A stretch of 64,000 bases of DNA from assembly GCF_037482845.1 (NCBI RefSeq), contig NZ_JBBHJW010000005.1, positions 62,001 to 126,000 of the forward strand. The letters run 5' to 3'. The position numbers and the translations under genes are program-made. The notes beneath the pieces were generated by a model. The model had not been told where the DNA came from, ran no database searches, and saw nothing but the letters and a program-made list of their open reading frames with translations. Source of the stretch: Paucibacter_B soli. Its GTDB lineage: Bacteria > Pseudomonadota > Gammaproteobacteria > Burkholderiales > Burkholderiaceae_C. Position 1 is the first letter of the stretch; each line of letters opens with the position of its first letter. This document shows positions 53,704 to 60,975 of the stretch, in pieces.

Positions 53704-53825
53704 GGCGGGCGATTATTCCCCGTCGGCGAGCCCTGCCGGCGGCAGGGCCGCGCTTGGCGAGGCGGCCACGCGGGCACAGAATCGCCAGGCGGGCGCGCTT
53801 GCCCGTGCAGCGCGATCGGAGGCGG

Positions 53826-54443
53826 ATGATGAGCACCCCGGCACAGCACCCGATGTTTCACCCCGGCATGCGCCAGTTGCAGGACGCGCGCGACACGCGC
53901 GCCATCGCCGACCGCCTGGAGCAGGTCACCCTGCGCAGCGCCTTCAGCGACGAAGACCGCGCCTTCATCCAGCGCTGCGCGATGTTCTTCATCGCCAGCG
54001 CCGACGCCGACGGCCACCCCGACTGCTCCTACAAGGGCGGCCTGCCCGGCTTTGTGCGCGTCCTCGACGAGCACACCCTGGCCGTGCCCGATTACGACGG
54101 CAACGGCATGTACCGCAGCTGGGGCAATGTGCTGCTGAATCCCCATGTCGGCCTGCTGTTCGTCGACTTCGAAACGCCCAAGCGCCTGCGCGTCAACGGC
54201 ACGGCGCAGGTGTGCATGGACGATGCCTTGTGCGCCGAATTCCCAGGGGCGGTATTCATGGTGCGCATCACCGCCCAGCGCATTTTTCCCAACTGCCCGC
54301 GCTATCTGCACAAGCTGCAATGGCTCGAGCCCTCGGTGTACGCGCCGCGGCCCGGCTACCGCCCGCCGGTGCCGGCGTGGAAGAGTTTTGATGCCTTCCG
54401 CGATGCGCTGCCGGCGCGGGATCGGGGGGATGGCAAGGCTTGA
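53826..54443 (+). CDS. Pyridoxamine 5'-phosphate oxidase-fold (FMN-binding split barrel) protein
   Basis: 205 residues from the ATG at 53826. The split-barrel fold shows as FIQRCAMFFIASADADGHPDCSYKGG, TLAVPDYDGNGMYRSWGNVLLNPHVGLLFVDF and RLRVNGTAQV. This is the PNPOx-like family in which FMN or F420 is bound, often with unknown substrate. The C-terminal part (FPNCPRYLHKLQ) is typical of a subfamily sometimes annotated as pyridoxamine oxidase-related. True PdxH is usually longer at the N-terminus. Stands alone on its strand. Confidence 0.83.
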   Translation: MMSTPAQHPMFHPGMRQLQDARDTRAIADRLEQVTLRSAFSDEDRAFIQRCAMFFIASADADGHPDCSYKGGLPGFVRVLDEHTLAVPDYDGNGMYRSWGNVLLNPHVGLLFVDFETPKRLRVNGTAQVCMDDALCAEFPGAVFMVRITAQRIFPNCPRYLHKLQWLEPSVYAPRPGYRPPVPAWKSFDAFRDALPARDRGDGKA

Positions 54444-54571
54444 TTGAACGTTGGCGCTCAGCCCTGTGATGGGCGCTGCGTGGGCGATACTGGTCCTGGG
54501 TCTTGGCGCTCGTGCAGAAGGCGCCCAACTTGCAGAATGGCCATCGCACCGACCGACCAGGAATTAGCCAG

Positions 54572-55390
54572 ATGCCCAACGCGCCAGTCCTCAGCGTGCA
54601 CATGTGCTGTGCTCTGCTGGCTGCAGGCCCGGTCGTGCCTGACGAGCAGCAACAACGACAACAACGCTGCCCCACCGAGCTGCGCGTGGGTGTGCTGGAC
54701 TACGAGCTGGCGCCGCTGCTGCTGGGCAAGGACAAATCGGCGCCGCCGACCGGCAAGCTGATTGACTGGATACGCCAGGCCGTGGCCCGGAGCGGCTGCA
54801 CGCCAGGGCTGCAGCTGCAGCGTCTGCCCATCACGCGAGGCCGCGAGCTGCTGCTGCGCAACGAGATCGATATCTGGGGCGTGGCCTTCCCCGGCGCCGA
54901 GCTGCTGGCCATCAGCGTGTTGCCGATGCAGCAGGACGGTCGGGTCGACGCGCGGCTGGGTTTTTATCTCTCCAGCTACTCGCTCTACGTGGACGCCCTG
55001 AGCTCGCAGCAGATCAGCTGGGACGGCCAGACCCTGCGCGGCCCCGAGGGCCTGCGCGTGGGCGTGGCGCCGGTGCCGGCGCTGCGGGCGGTGGTGAGCG
55101 AACGCAACTGGACGCCCGAGAACGGCCTGGACACGCAGAACGTGCTCAACAAGCTGATGCAGGGCCGCAGCGCCGTGGCCATCCTGCCCGACATGCTGAT
55201 GGCCACCCAGCCCGCCGAGGTGCTGGCCCGCCTGCGCAAGCTCTCACCGCCGGTGCTGACGAGCTGGTATTACTCACCGATCAGCAAGGACCTGTTCGCC
55301 CGCCACCCGGCCTTTGTGCGCAGCTTCTGGCTGGAGATGTGCAGGGCGGGACGGGCGGAGCAGAGGAGCGGGGTGGGGTGTAGGGAGTAG
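54572..55390 (+). CDS. Periplasmic solute-binding-type protein (SBP_bac_3-like)
   Basis: About 272 residues from the ATG at 54572. After a short hydrophobic start (CCALLAAGPVV) come the two-lobe features LRVGVLDYELAPLL, GKLIDWIRQAVARSG, LLRNEIDIWGVAF and GLRVGVAPVPALRAV. It resembles the orphan amino-acid-binding-type proteins of beta-proteobacteria. The signal peptide is weak, so export is uncertain. No transporter genes adjoin. The C-terminal about 12 residues are Arg/Gly/Glu-rich and run toward the repeat region at 55.4 kb, so the 3' end may have been altered. Confidence 0.65.
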   Translation: MPNAPVLSVHMCCALLAAGPVVPDEQQQRQQRCPTELRVGVLDYELAPLLLGKDKSAPPTGKLIDWIRQAVARSGCTPGLQLQRLPITRGRELLLRNEIDIWGVAFPGAELLAISVLPMQQDGRVDARLGFYLSSYSLYVDALSSQQISWDGQTLRGPEGLRVGVAPVPALRAVVSERNWTPENGLDTQNVLNKLMQGRSAVAILPDMLMATQPAEVLARLRKLSPPVLTSWYYSPISKDLFARHPAFVRSFWLEMCRAGRAEQRSGVGCRE

Positions 55391-55458
55391 GGCCGGGCTG
55401 GTGAGTTCCTGAGCCCTGCATGCTTGTCGCGCTTCGCGTGTACTGCCCAAAGGACTTC

Positions 55459-55620
55459 AAATTTAAGGTCTGACCCCGACGGGCAACCCCGACGGGTGCA
55501 TGACCCCGACGGGTGCAGACCCCGACGAGTGCATAAGGTCTGACCCCGACGGGTGCAAATTTAAGGTCTGACCCCGACGGGTGACCCCGACGGGCGCGGG
55601 CGACGGCGAGGGCGTGACCC
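55459..55620. repeat. Degenerate tandem repeat of GACCCCGACGGG
   Basis: The 409-nt gap 55391-55799 contains no gene. In it, the 12-mer GACCCCGACGGG (or one-base variants) occurs at about 55472, 55486, 55502, 55518, 55542, 55570, 55583 and 55616. Two of these copies are preceded by AATTTAAGGTC (55459 and 55557 regions), giving a longer unit of about 25 nt. The spacing is irregular, so this is neither a CRISPR nor a simple microsatellite. Confidence 0.75.
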
Positions 55621-55730
55621 CGCCGGCGTGCCGGCGCGGGATCGCGCGCCCAAGGGCGGTGGCTGAAATGCAGCCCGCCGTGGGGCCACAGGTGCTGCAC
55701 CTCGCCCCCGGCCCGCTGCACCAAGGGCTT

Positions 55731-55768
55731 GGGGTCAGGCCTCAAATCTTGAGTCAAGACCAGACCCC
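55731..55768. repeat. Nested inverted-repeat element related to the dispersed 15-bp word
   Basis: Outer arms GGGGTC (55731-55736) and GACCCC (55763-55768) enclose a core palindrome TCTTGA-G-TCAAGA (55747-55759). The left side, GGGGTCAGG then TCTTGA, looks like the 15-bp word split by a 7-nt insert. It could be a relic of a palindromic repeat from which the shorter words derive. Confidence 0.6.
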
Positions 55769-55799
55769 CTGGCCTGCTCATGCCAGCGCTGCCTCTCGC

Positions 55800-56825
55800 T
55801 CAGCCCGCTAGCGCCGTCGTGTCCAGATCGGGAAACCGCTTGCGCAAAGCTTTCAGCCCTTGTTCGGCCCGGCTGCGCCAGCCAGGCCCACGGCTCAGCA
55901 AGTCGTCCCAGGTTTCGCTCAGCAGGTCCGCATCGTGTTCGGCCAGGTACTCGATGAGCGATGCAGCCTGGTCAAGGTCCTTGCCCGCCTTGACGCGCAT
56001 CTCCTGCGGCCGCTCGCCATAGACCAGCAGCTTGTGCAGGGCGTACTTCTCCGGTGGGGGCGCGTTGACCGTGATGGGGCCGCGCTGGGCCAGCAGGGTC
56101 AGCTGGATGGGGGCCTCCATCGAGAACTCCATGAACTTCAAGGGCTGCATGGTGACGTTCAGTGCCTTGATGAGCACGGGCGTATCGCCGCCCCGGTGCA
56201 GAGAAGTGACGAAGTCGATCTGCAAATCCTGTTCGTCCGATTTGACATAGGTGGTGAGGCTGGCCACCGGTACAAAGCCCATCTTGAGCGCTTCGATTTC
56301 GCTGCCCATGTCCATCGTGACGTCCGAAGGGATGGCCACCGAGACGTTGCGGCCGGCGTGCGCAAAGTCCAGATCCGCCGTCTGCGCCGCAGAGGCCCAA
56401 CGCACACCGAGGTAGTTCTGGTAGGCCATGTAGACATGTGTTCCCACCAGAATGCCGCCGGCCTGGAAGAAGCCTGCATCCGCCAGGCGCTCGATGATCT
56501 TGGCGTGAGAGGGCACGATGGCAGGGCAGCCGGCCGCGATGGCCTGGCGTGTGAGCTGGCGCAGATGCGTTTTCGTCGCATCGTCACCCTGGCGATGCTG
56601 GGCTATCAAGGCCGTCAGTTCGTCCGACGCAGACCCCAGAAAGATCTGCTTCTGCTTGCCGGTCAGGTCCGGCATCTGGTAGTACCAGTATTCGCGAGCC
56701 TTGATGGTCTTCTTGGAAAAACTGCCAGGCAAGGACGCCACCGAGCGGACGTTTTCCAGCAGGCTGGCACTACGCAAGGAGGCATAGGCAGTCTGCGCAG
56801 AAGTGGACAGGGCGGAGTACAACAT
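55800..56825 (-). CDS. Nucleotidyltransferase-fold protein (GSU2403/PF12281-like)
   Basis: 341 residues from the ATG at 56825. Residues about 110-200 (GGILVGTHVYMAYQNYLGVRW...QTADLDFAHAG) have the nucleotidyltransferase pattern, with the DLD acidic pair expected of this fold. Later PPPEKYALHKLLVYGERP is also typical of this family and of AbiEii-type transferases. The N-terminal about 100 residues are helical. It stands alone next to the repeat region, and its start region is AT-rich with a perfect inverted repeat, so horizontal acquisition is likely. It might be a toxin-like or defence-linked enzyme; no antitoxin-type partner gene is adjacent. Confidence 0.72.
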   Translation of the reverse strand: MLYSALSTSAQTAYASLRSASLLENVRSVASLPGSFSKKTIKAREYWYYQMPDLTGKQKQIFLGSASDELTALIAQHRQGDDATKTHLRQLTRQAIAAGCPAIVPSHAKIIERLADAGFFQAGGILVGTHVYMAYQNYLGVRWASAAQTADLDFAHAGRNVSVAIPSDVTMDMGSEIEALKMGFVPVASLTTYVKSDEQDLQIDFVTSLHRGGDTPVLIKALNVTMQPLKFMEFSMEAPIQLTLLAQRGPITVNAPPPEKYALHKLLVYGERPQEMRVKAGKDLDQAASLIEYLAEHDADLLSETWDDLLSRGPGWRSRAEQGLKALRKRFPDLDTTALAG

Positions 56826-56830
56826 GGCTG

Positions 56831-56862
56831 GTTATACTGAGAAAAATTCAGTTCAGTATAAC
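56831..56862. promoter_or_regulatory. Perfect 10-bp inverted repeat over the nucleotidyltransferase gene promoter
   Basis: GTTATACTGA (56831-56840) and TCAGTATAAC (56853-56862) are exact inverse copies with a 12-nt AT-rich spacer, starting 5 nt before the ATG on the minus strand. Each arm contains a -10-like TATACT or its inverse. This is the layout of an autorepressor or antitoxin operator. Confidence 0.65.
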
Positions 56863-56938
56863 GCCGCATCACTCCGAGATCGCCACGAAGCTCAAGCTCC
56901 CAAACCCGCCCCTCCCATCCGCCGCAGCGTACGCCAGG

Positions 56939-57859
56939 CTAAATCTCAGCAAACGCCAGTTGCCGGCCCGATTCAAAGCGCCGCCGCTGCCCGCTCAAGG
57001 GGTCGGTGAATTCGATGCTGCGCGCCAACAGCCGCAGCGGTTCGCGGTAATCGGGCTCGGCCTGCTCGGGCCGCAGCTGGGGGTAGATGCGGTCGCCGCG
57101 GATGGGAATGCCCAGTGCGCACATGTGTACGCGCAGCTGGTGTTTCTGGCCGGTGCTGGGGCGCAGCTCGTAGCGGGCCCAGGTCTCGCCCAGGCGTTCG
57201 ATCAGGGCGATCTCGGTCTCGGCGTTGGGCTCGCCCGGCACCTCCTGCATCTGCATAAAGGCATCGGTGCGCTCCTGCAGCCGGCTGCGGTAGCTCAACG
57301 GCAGGTCGAGGTCGGCGCGCCAGGGCGCGATCGCCTCATACACCTTGGTCACGCTGCGCTCGCGGAACAGGCGCTGGTAGGCGTCGCGGCTCTCGGGGCG
57401 GATGGCAAAAAGCGTCAGGCCGGCGGTCTCGCGGTCCAGCCGGTGCACCGGCGTGAGCGAGGAGACGCCGGTGCGGCGCTTCAACCGCGTCAGCAGGGTC
57501 TGCTGCACATAACGGCCCTTGGGCGTGACCGGCAGGAAATGCGGTTTGTCGGCCACCAGCAGCTCCTCGTCCTGGAACAGGATCTGTTCCTCGAAGGGGA
57601 TTTCGTGCTCATGGGCGAGCCAGCGCCAGTAGTAGATGCGGCGCCCGGCGCGGTAGGGGGCCTCGGGGGGCAAGACCTGGCCCCGGTCGTCCAGCACCGC
57701 GCCGGCCGCCATGCGGGCCTGCCAGTCGCTGCGGCTCACCAGGCTCAGGCGCTCCGCAATGAAATCCAGCAGCAGCGGCCAGGAGCCGGCCGGGCAGGCA
57801 AGCGCACTGGCGCTGACGCCCTCGCGCAGAGGCAGGTCCAGCTTGGCCGGCCTGGCCAT
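56939..57859 (-). CDS. RluA-family pseudouridine synthase
   Basis: 306 residues from the ATG at 57859, which shares its A with the upstream stop (TAATG). The catalytic aspartate is D142 in HRLDRETAG, preceded by VADKPHFLPVTP; RPSTGQKHQLRVHMCALGIPIRGDRIYP is the C-terminal RluA signature. The N-terminal about 85 residues are not a canonical S4 domain. It isomerises uridine in rRNA or tRNA; the target site cannot be read from sequence. The gene contains an inverse near copy of the 15-bp word (57670-57684), read as Gly-Gln-Val-Leu. Confidence 0.86.
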   Translation of the reverse strand: MARPAKLDLPLREGVSASALACPAGSWPLLLDFIAERLSLVSRSDWQARMAAGAVLDDRGQVLPPEAPYRAGRRIYYWRWLAHEHEIPFEEQILFQDEELLVADKPHFLPVTPKGRYVQQTLLTRLKRRTGVSSLTPVHRLDRETAGLTLFAIRPESRDAYQRLFRERSVTKVYEAIAPWRADLDLPLSYRSRLQERTDAFMQMQEVPGEPNAETEIALIERLGETWARYELRPSTGQKHQLRVHMCALGIPIRGDRIYPQLRPEQAEPDYREPLRLLARSIEFTDPLSGQRRRFESGRQLAFAEI

Positions 57860-58767
57860 TACTCGATCTGCGGCCCGGCCTTGGCGCGCTCGTCCATATA
57901 GCGGTGGATGCGCTGGCGGTCCGCCTCGTCGAGCTGATCGCCGCGCCAGGCGCCTATCCAGGCCTCGCGGTTGGGGTCCTGTGCCAGCTTGCGCACCGCG
58001 GCGTCGATTGCCTCGATCTGCCTGCGGCCCTCGGGATTGCGGCTGCAAGCCACCGTGGCCACCAAGGTGCTGCGCGCCTCAGCCAGCGGAATCTTCACGA
58101 GCTCGCCCGACGCATCGTTGACGCGCATGAACTCGTCCACCACCGAGGGGTATTCGAGCGTGTAGTCCATGCGCTGCAGCCGCAGCATCGCCAGCACATA
58201 CATATTGCGTGCGGCGTTGGCCGTCTTGGGCGCACGGCTGCCCTGGGCCTGCAGGATCGCGTCGATGCGGGGTCCGAAGCTGCGATCACGCCCCAGCAGG
58301 CCGGTGAGGTCGTTGCGCTGCAGCAGCTCGGCCAGTTGCAGTGGCTGGGCCATGCCCTCCAGGCGCGGTAGGGTCTCGCGCCGCAGGATCACATGGATCT
58401 GGCGCGAAAACAGCGGCGGATGCGTGTGGGTGAAGTAGAGCCAGCTCAGGCGCTCGGGCGTGCGCACATGCAGCACCGAGCAGATCGTCTGGCCCTGGCG
58501 CACCAGGGCTTCGAAGCGCGGCAGACTGGCATCGAGAAACTCGTGCTGGTACTGCGGCATGCGTGCGATCAGGAGGCGCAGCATGCCGTCCAGCTCGCCA
58601 TGGCCCAGGTCGGCGGGCTTTTGCGGCGGGCGGCCGCCCGCGTAGCTGAAGTGCGGGGGCAGGTCTTGCACCAGCCAGCGCACCGTGTCGCCCGCCTGGG
58701 CTGGGGCTGCGCCGGCCAGGCATGTGAATGCCAGGGCGCTGAGGGCCTTGCCGATAAGGGCGCGCAT
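57859..58767 (-). CDS. Exported TIGR02285-type solute-binding-like protein
   Basis: 302 residues with a signal peptide ending near APAQAGD (residue about 26). The wording VRWLVQDLPPHFSYAGG and GHGELDGMLRLLIARMPQYQHEF is that of the TIGR02285 family, which has an SBP_bac_3-like fold but an unknown ligand and no dedicated transporter. Its stop shares a base with the start of the pseudouridine synthase gene, an unexpected pairing in function. Contains a near copy of the 15-bp word at 58655-58669. Confidence 0.8.
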   Translation of the reverse strand: MRALIGKALSALAFTCLAGAAPAQAGDTVRWLVQDLPPHFSYAGGRPPQKPADLGHGELDGMLRLLIARMPQYQHEFLDASLPRFEALVRQGQTICSVLHVRTPERLSWLYFTHTHPPLFSRQIHVILRRETLPRLEGMAQPLQLAELLQRNDLTGLLGRDRSFGPRIDAILQAQGSRAPKTANAARNMYVLAMLRLQRMDYTLEYPSVVDEFMRVNDASGELVKIPLAEARSTLVATVACSRNPEGRRQIEAIDAAVRKLAQDPNREAWIGAWRGDQLDEADRQRIHRYMDERAKAGPQIE

Positions 58768-58776
58768 GGGCAGGGC

Positions 58777-60078
58777 TCAGTCCCCCTCTACCCACTCGAT
58801 GCGCGCGCCCAGCGAGCAGATGTTCTCGACGAAATGCGGATGGGCGCGGCGGATTGGCGCGGCATGGCGTATCACCGAGCGGCCCGGGATGCTGGCCGCC
58901 ACCATCAGCAGGGCGATCGCCACGCGGATGATGTAGGGGCTTTCCACCTCGGCCGCATGCAGGGGCTTGCCGCCGAAGGTGACCATGCGGTGCGGGTCGG
59001 AGAGAAAGGCGTGCGCGCCGAACTTGGAGAGTTCGCTGGTCCAGCCCATCGCGCCGTCGTAGATCTTGTTCCAGAACATCACGCTGCCCTCGGCCTTCAC
59101 GCCCAGGGCCACGAAGATGGGCAGCAGGTCCACCGGCAGATAGGGCCAGGGCGCGGCCTCGACCTTTTGCAGGATGTTGCGGGTAAACGGTTCCTTGACC
59201 TTGAGCGCGCCGGTGGTGATGGCGCGCGACCAGCCGTCCTGGTGTTCGATCTTGACGCCGAACTTGGCAAAGGTGCGGTCGATGAGCGGGAACTGCTCGG
59301 GCTGCGAGTTCTTCACCTGCACGTCGCCGCCGGTGATCGCGCCCAGCGCCAGGAAGGTCACGATCTCGTGGAAGTCCTCGGCGAAGGTGAAATCGCCGCC
59401 GCCCAGCTTCTCGACGCCTGTGATCGTGAGGCGCGAGGTGCCCAGGCCCTCCAGCTTGGCGCCGAGCATCTGCATGAAGGCGCAGAACTCCTGCACATGC
59501 GGCTCGCTGGCCGCGTTCATCAGCGTGGAGCGGCCCTCGGCCAGCGCGGCGCAGAGCACGAAGTTCTCGGTGGTGGTGACCGAGGCGTAATCGGTCCAGT
59601 GGTCGTTGGCGCGCAGCCGGCCCGGTACGTTCAGCAGCAGGCCGTCGCTCTGGCGCTCCACCACCGCGCCGAAGCGCTCGAACACCTCCACATGGGGGTC
59701 GATCTCGCGCGCGCCCAGGGTGCAGCCCTTCACATCGTCCTCGATGCGCGCCGCGCCGAAGCGTGCCAGCAGGCCGGGCACCAGCATGATGGACGAGCGC
59801 ATCTCCTCGGGCAGGCGGTCGCGCGTCGGGTCGAAGTGCGTGTCCTTGTGGTGCACGTCCAGGATGCCGGTCTTGAAGTCCACCTGCACCGAGCTGCCGA
59901 GGCTGCGGAACACCTCGAGAATCTTCTTGACGTCGGTGATCTCGGTGATGCCGCGCAGCCGCACCGGCTCGGCCGTGAGCAGGGTGGCGCACAGGATGGG
60001 CAGGATGGCGTTCTTGTTGGCCGACGGAACGATGCGGCCGGCCAAGGGGGTGCCGCCGTGGACGATGAGGTTGGACAT
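58777..60078 (-). CDS. UDP-N-acetylglucosamine 1-carboxyvinyltransferase-family protein (divergent MurA)
   Basis: 433 residues, close to MurA length. Family motifs: SANKNAILPIL with K22/N23, the fosfomycin-target cysteine C119 in KGCTLGAREID, and FAEDFHEIVTFLALGAITGG. Classical MurA transfers enolpyruvate from PEP to UDP-GlcNAc in peptidoglycan synthesis. This protein departs from canonical beta-proteobacterial MurA: the loop normally reading ENRFMHV is YDGAMGWTS, and GGCAIGARPVD is KGCTLGAREID. It is therefore probably a paralogue with an altered acceptor or a second copy. I leave the symbol blank. The gene is separated from trhO by a hairpin terminator. Confidence 0.78.
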   Translation of the reverse strand: MSNLIVHGGTPLAGRIVPSANKNAILPILCATLLTAEPVRLRGITEITDVKKILEVFRSLGSSVQVDFKTGILDVHHKDTHFDPTRDRLPEEMRSSIMLVPGLLARFGAARIEDDVKGCTLGAREIDPHVEVFERFGAVVERQSDGLLLNVPGRLRANDHWTDYASVTTTENFVLCAALAEGRSTLMNAASEPHVQEFCAFMQMLGAKLEGLGTSRLTITGVEKLGGGDFTFAEDFHEIVTFLALGAITGGDVQVKNSQPEQFPLIDRTFAKFGVKIEHQDGWSRAITTGALKVKEPFTRNILQKVEAAPWPYLPVDLLPIFVALGVKAEGSVMFWNKIYDGAMGWTSELSKFGAHAFLSDPHRMVTFGGKPLHAAEVESPYIIRVAIALLMVAASIPGRSVIRHAAPIRRAHPHFVENICSLGARIEWVEGD

Positions 60079-60116
60079 GGGGAGGAGCTGGGGCTGCGGG
60101 GCGCTGAGCGGGAAGA

Positions 60117-60137
60117 CTGCGCCGATTATCGGCGCAG
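60117..60137 (-). terminator. Hairpin terminator between trhO and the MurA-family gene
   Basis: CTGCGCCGA-TAA-TCGGCGCAG is a perfect 9-bp stem with a 3-nt loop on the minus strand, followed by TCTTCCC. It lies 10 nt after the trhO stop and separates the two minus-strand genes. Confidence 0.55.
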
Positions 60138-60147
60138 CGTCAAATCC

Positions 60148-60975
60148 TCAGCTGCCCGGGTCCAATCGCCGTGCGCGTGCCAGCCGCCAGGCCTCGGCCG
60201 GGTCGCCCTCGAACACCTGCTCGGCGGTGGTGGCGGTTTCGTGCAGCTTGGTGTCGATGGCAATGCGCTTGTCGAACACAAAGCATTCGCCCTGCCAGTC
60301 GGCCTCGGCGTCTGGCATGGTCTCGAAGTAGTGGAGGATGCCGCCGTCCAGCTGCGCCACCTTCAGGCCCAGCTCCTGCTGCATCCAGCCGCCCATCTTC
60401 TCGCAGCGTATGCCGCCGGTGCAGTACATGGCCACGGTCTTGCCGGAGCGCTTCCATGCATCGGCATGGGCCTGCACATAGGCCGGGAAGTCGCGGAAAT
60501 GGCGCACGCCGGGGTCGATCGCACCCTCGAAGCGGCCCAGCCGCCACTCGAAGCTGTTGCGGTTGTCGATCAGCACCACGTCATCGCGGCGCATCAGCGC
60601 GCGCCATTGCTGCGGCGAGACATGGGTGTCGGGCAGGTCGGCCAGGCCGCTCACGCCGGGCAGGCCAAAGGCCACCAGCTCGGGTTTGACATGCACCTTC
60701 AGCAGGGTGAAGGGCGAACGTTCGCAGGGGTTGTGCTTGAAGTGCATGCCGGCAAAGGCGCCGGCAAACACCGGGTCGCTTTGCAAGGCCTGCTCGAAGG
60801 CCTGCATCTCGGCCGGTTTTGCACTCACCGCGGCGCTGATGCCCTCCTGGGCGACCAGGATGTTGCCGCCTAGGGTCGTGCCCAGCTCGCGCAGGCGCTG
60901 GGCTACGCGCTCCGGCTCGGCCAGTGGCACGAAGCGGTAGAAGGAGTTGTGGAGGTAGTTAGCGTCGGCAGTCAT
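60148..60975 (-). CDS. trhO: tRNA uridine(34) hydroxylase (rhodanese-type)
   Basis: 275 residues from the ATG at 60975, which shares a base with the stop of the upstream gene (TGATG). Matches the YceA/TrhO family: N-terminal NSFYRFVPLAEPE, then a rhodanese domain with DNRNSFEWRLGRFEGAIDP and the catalytic loop YCTGGIRCEKMGG (C185, C191). It performs prephenate-independent oxygen-dependent hydroxylation of uridine 34 in tRNA, giving ho5U. The gene is coupled to a cysteine desulfurase-rhodanese fusion. Confidence 0.93.
   Translation of the reverse strand: MTADANYLHNSFYRFVPLAEPERVAQRLRELGTTLGGNILVAQEGISAAVSAKPAEMQAFEQALQSDPVFAGAFAGMHFKHNPCERSPFTLLKVHVKPELVAFGLPGVSGLADLPDTHVSPQQWRALMRRDDVVLIDNRNSFEWRLGRFEGAIDPGVRHFRDFPAYVQAHADAWKRSGKTVAMYCTGGIRCEKMGGWMQQELGLKVAQLDGGILHYFETMPDAEADWQGECFVFDKRIAIDTKLHETATTAEQVFEGDPAEAWRLARARRLDPGS

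Noticed and set aside
55459..55620. CRISPR array
   Set aside because: Repeat units are short, irregularly spaced and degenerate, with no equal-length spacers and no cas genes in the window.
58393..60873. An 826-codon + strand open frame across the MurA-family and trhO genes
   Set aside because: No ribosome-binding site or motif, and composition matches the reverse of known genes.
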